Part shown: positions 63,626-64,000 of the stretch, one piece after another
Layout: each line of letters begins with the position of its first letter
Position numbering within the stretch: position 1 is the stretch's first letter
From: Onchocerca lupi
Taxonomy: Eukaryota; Nematoda; Chromadorea; Rhabditida; Onchocercidae
DNA length: 64,000 nt
Assembly: GCA_028564675.1 (NCBI GenBank)
Contig: JAOVVO010000281.1
Coordinates: 31,884 to 95,883 of the forward strand
Reading direction: 5' to 3'
Notes under the pieces: generated by a model
Databases searched by the model: none
Seen by the model: the letters and a program-made list of their open reading frames with translations, nothing else
What the model was told of the DNA's origin: nothing
Translations under genes and position numbers: made by a program

Positions 63626-63793
63626 TTATACGAGATTAAAGCCATGACTGTTATCTAAGCATATAAGCAGCCTACGTCGCATTTCCTCTCGATCGGTGAT
63701 ATTCGGCAAATCGAGCAAATTAAAACAAGTATGTGCTACTGGTAATGCTTTTTCATCACATGGTTGTATTCGCATCTTCACTGCTGACATACC
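63626..63793 (-). CDS. HECT-domain E3 ubiquitin ligase, last exon (partial)
   Basis: A minus-strand terminal exon of 55 codons plus TAA, starting after an AAG-type acceptor. It reads GMSAVKMRIQPCDEKALPVA then HTCFNLLDLPNITDREEMRR and ends NSHGFNLV. This is the C-lobe of a HECT domain: HTCFN carries the catalytic cysteine that forms the ubiquitin thioester, followed by the usual LDLP and a closing GF-hydrophobic tail. The LPVAHTCFNLLDLP wording is most like HERC-type HECT ligases, but the rest of the gene lies outside the window, so the subfamily is uncertain. No further exon could be placed in 63794-64000. Confidence 0.88.
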   Translation of the reverse strand, partial: GMSAVKMRIQPCDEKALPVAHTCFNLLDLPNITDREEMRRRLLICLDNSHGFNLV

Positions 63794-64000
63794 CTTCAAA
63801 TCAAAATTTTAAGGAATTCATTCTCGAACGAAACAGTAGTTATAAAAGGATTTGAACTTGGAATACACTATATAATCGAAAAAATAATATTTTGCCCACA
63901 AATTTTATTGGAAAAATTTTATTTGCTGTTTTTCTAGCCCATAGAAGCAAAAATTTTGAATCTAATCCGCACCGTACCATTGTATAGCTATATATATATA
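63794..64000. other. Intron of the HECT gene (window edge)
   Basis: AT-rich sequence upstream of the last HECT exon. No coding signal seen. Confidence 0.6.

Noticed and set aside
1..64000. Bacterial endosymbiont (Wolbachia-type) insertions
   Set aside because: No prokaryote-like uninterrupted gene or composition shift was seen anywhere; TSEN54, the only long single frame, is a eukaryotic protein.

Overview
This is eukaryotic DNA, most likely from a parasitic nematode and probably a filarial-type (spirurid) worm. It is strongly AT-rich, with introns of about 100-1100 bp in almost every gene. Introns have GTAAGT-like donors and nematode-type TTTCAG/TTTTAG acceptors, and several start codons sit just downstream of an acceptor-like site, as expected for spliced-leader trans-splicing. 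The gene families (patched-related protein, DB-module protein, nematode-type two-PDZ protein) also fit Nematoda. No species was assigned and no database was searched. All gene models were built by hand from reading frames, splice phase and family resemblance.

Layout: 306-2655 (+) holds the 3' part of a patched-related RND transporter-like gene. 5246-6692 (+) is a secreted DB-module protein. 7955-13041 (-) is a complete ten-exon NCK adaptor (three SH3 domains and one SH2). A 15.5 kb gene-poor stretch follows, holding degenerate tandem repeats, a microsatellite, a pre-miRNA-like hairpin and one doubtful coding stretch. 28556-29412 (+) is elongin C, followed by a foldback element at about 30269-30797. 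32053-33521 (-) is profilin. After a second gene-poor stretch (33.5-40.2 kb) come an unrecognised small gene (40264-41276, +), a two-PDZ protein (42235-43730, -) and an unrecognised, probably secreted, arginine-rich protein (44437-45966, -) with a decayed duplicate of part of its first exon.

From 47428 to 62361 four plus-strand housekeeping genes lie head to tail: TSEN54-like tRNA-splicing endonuclease subunit (one exon), a MOZART1-like gamma-tubulin complex subunit, SGF29 (SAGA tandem-Tudor reader), and a TAF1B-like RNA polymerase I factor with an unusual C-terminal extension. MOZART1 and SGF29 are only 198 bp apart, so an operon is plausible. At 63626-63793 (-) is the last exon of a HECT E3 ubiquitin ligase whose remainder lies outside the window.

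I did not find a clearly new biological system. The points most worth a second look are the 28-bp hairpin at 23770-23849, the intronic hairpin at 58191-58293, the foldback element, the decayed exon copy, the two unrecognised genes and the TAF1B tail.
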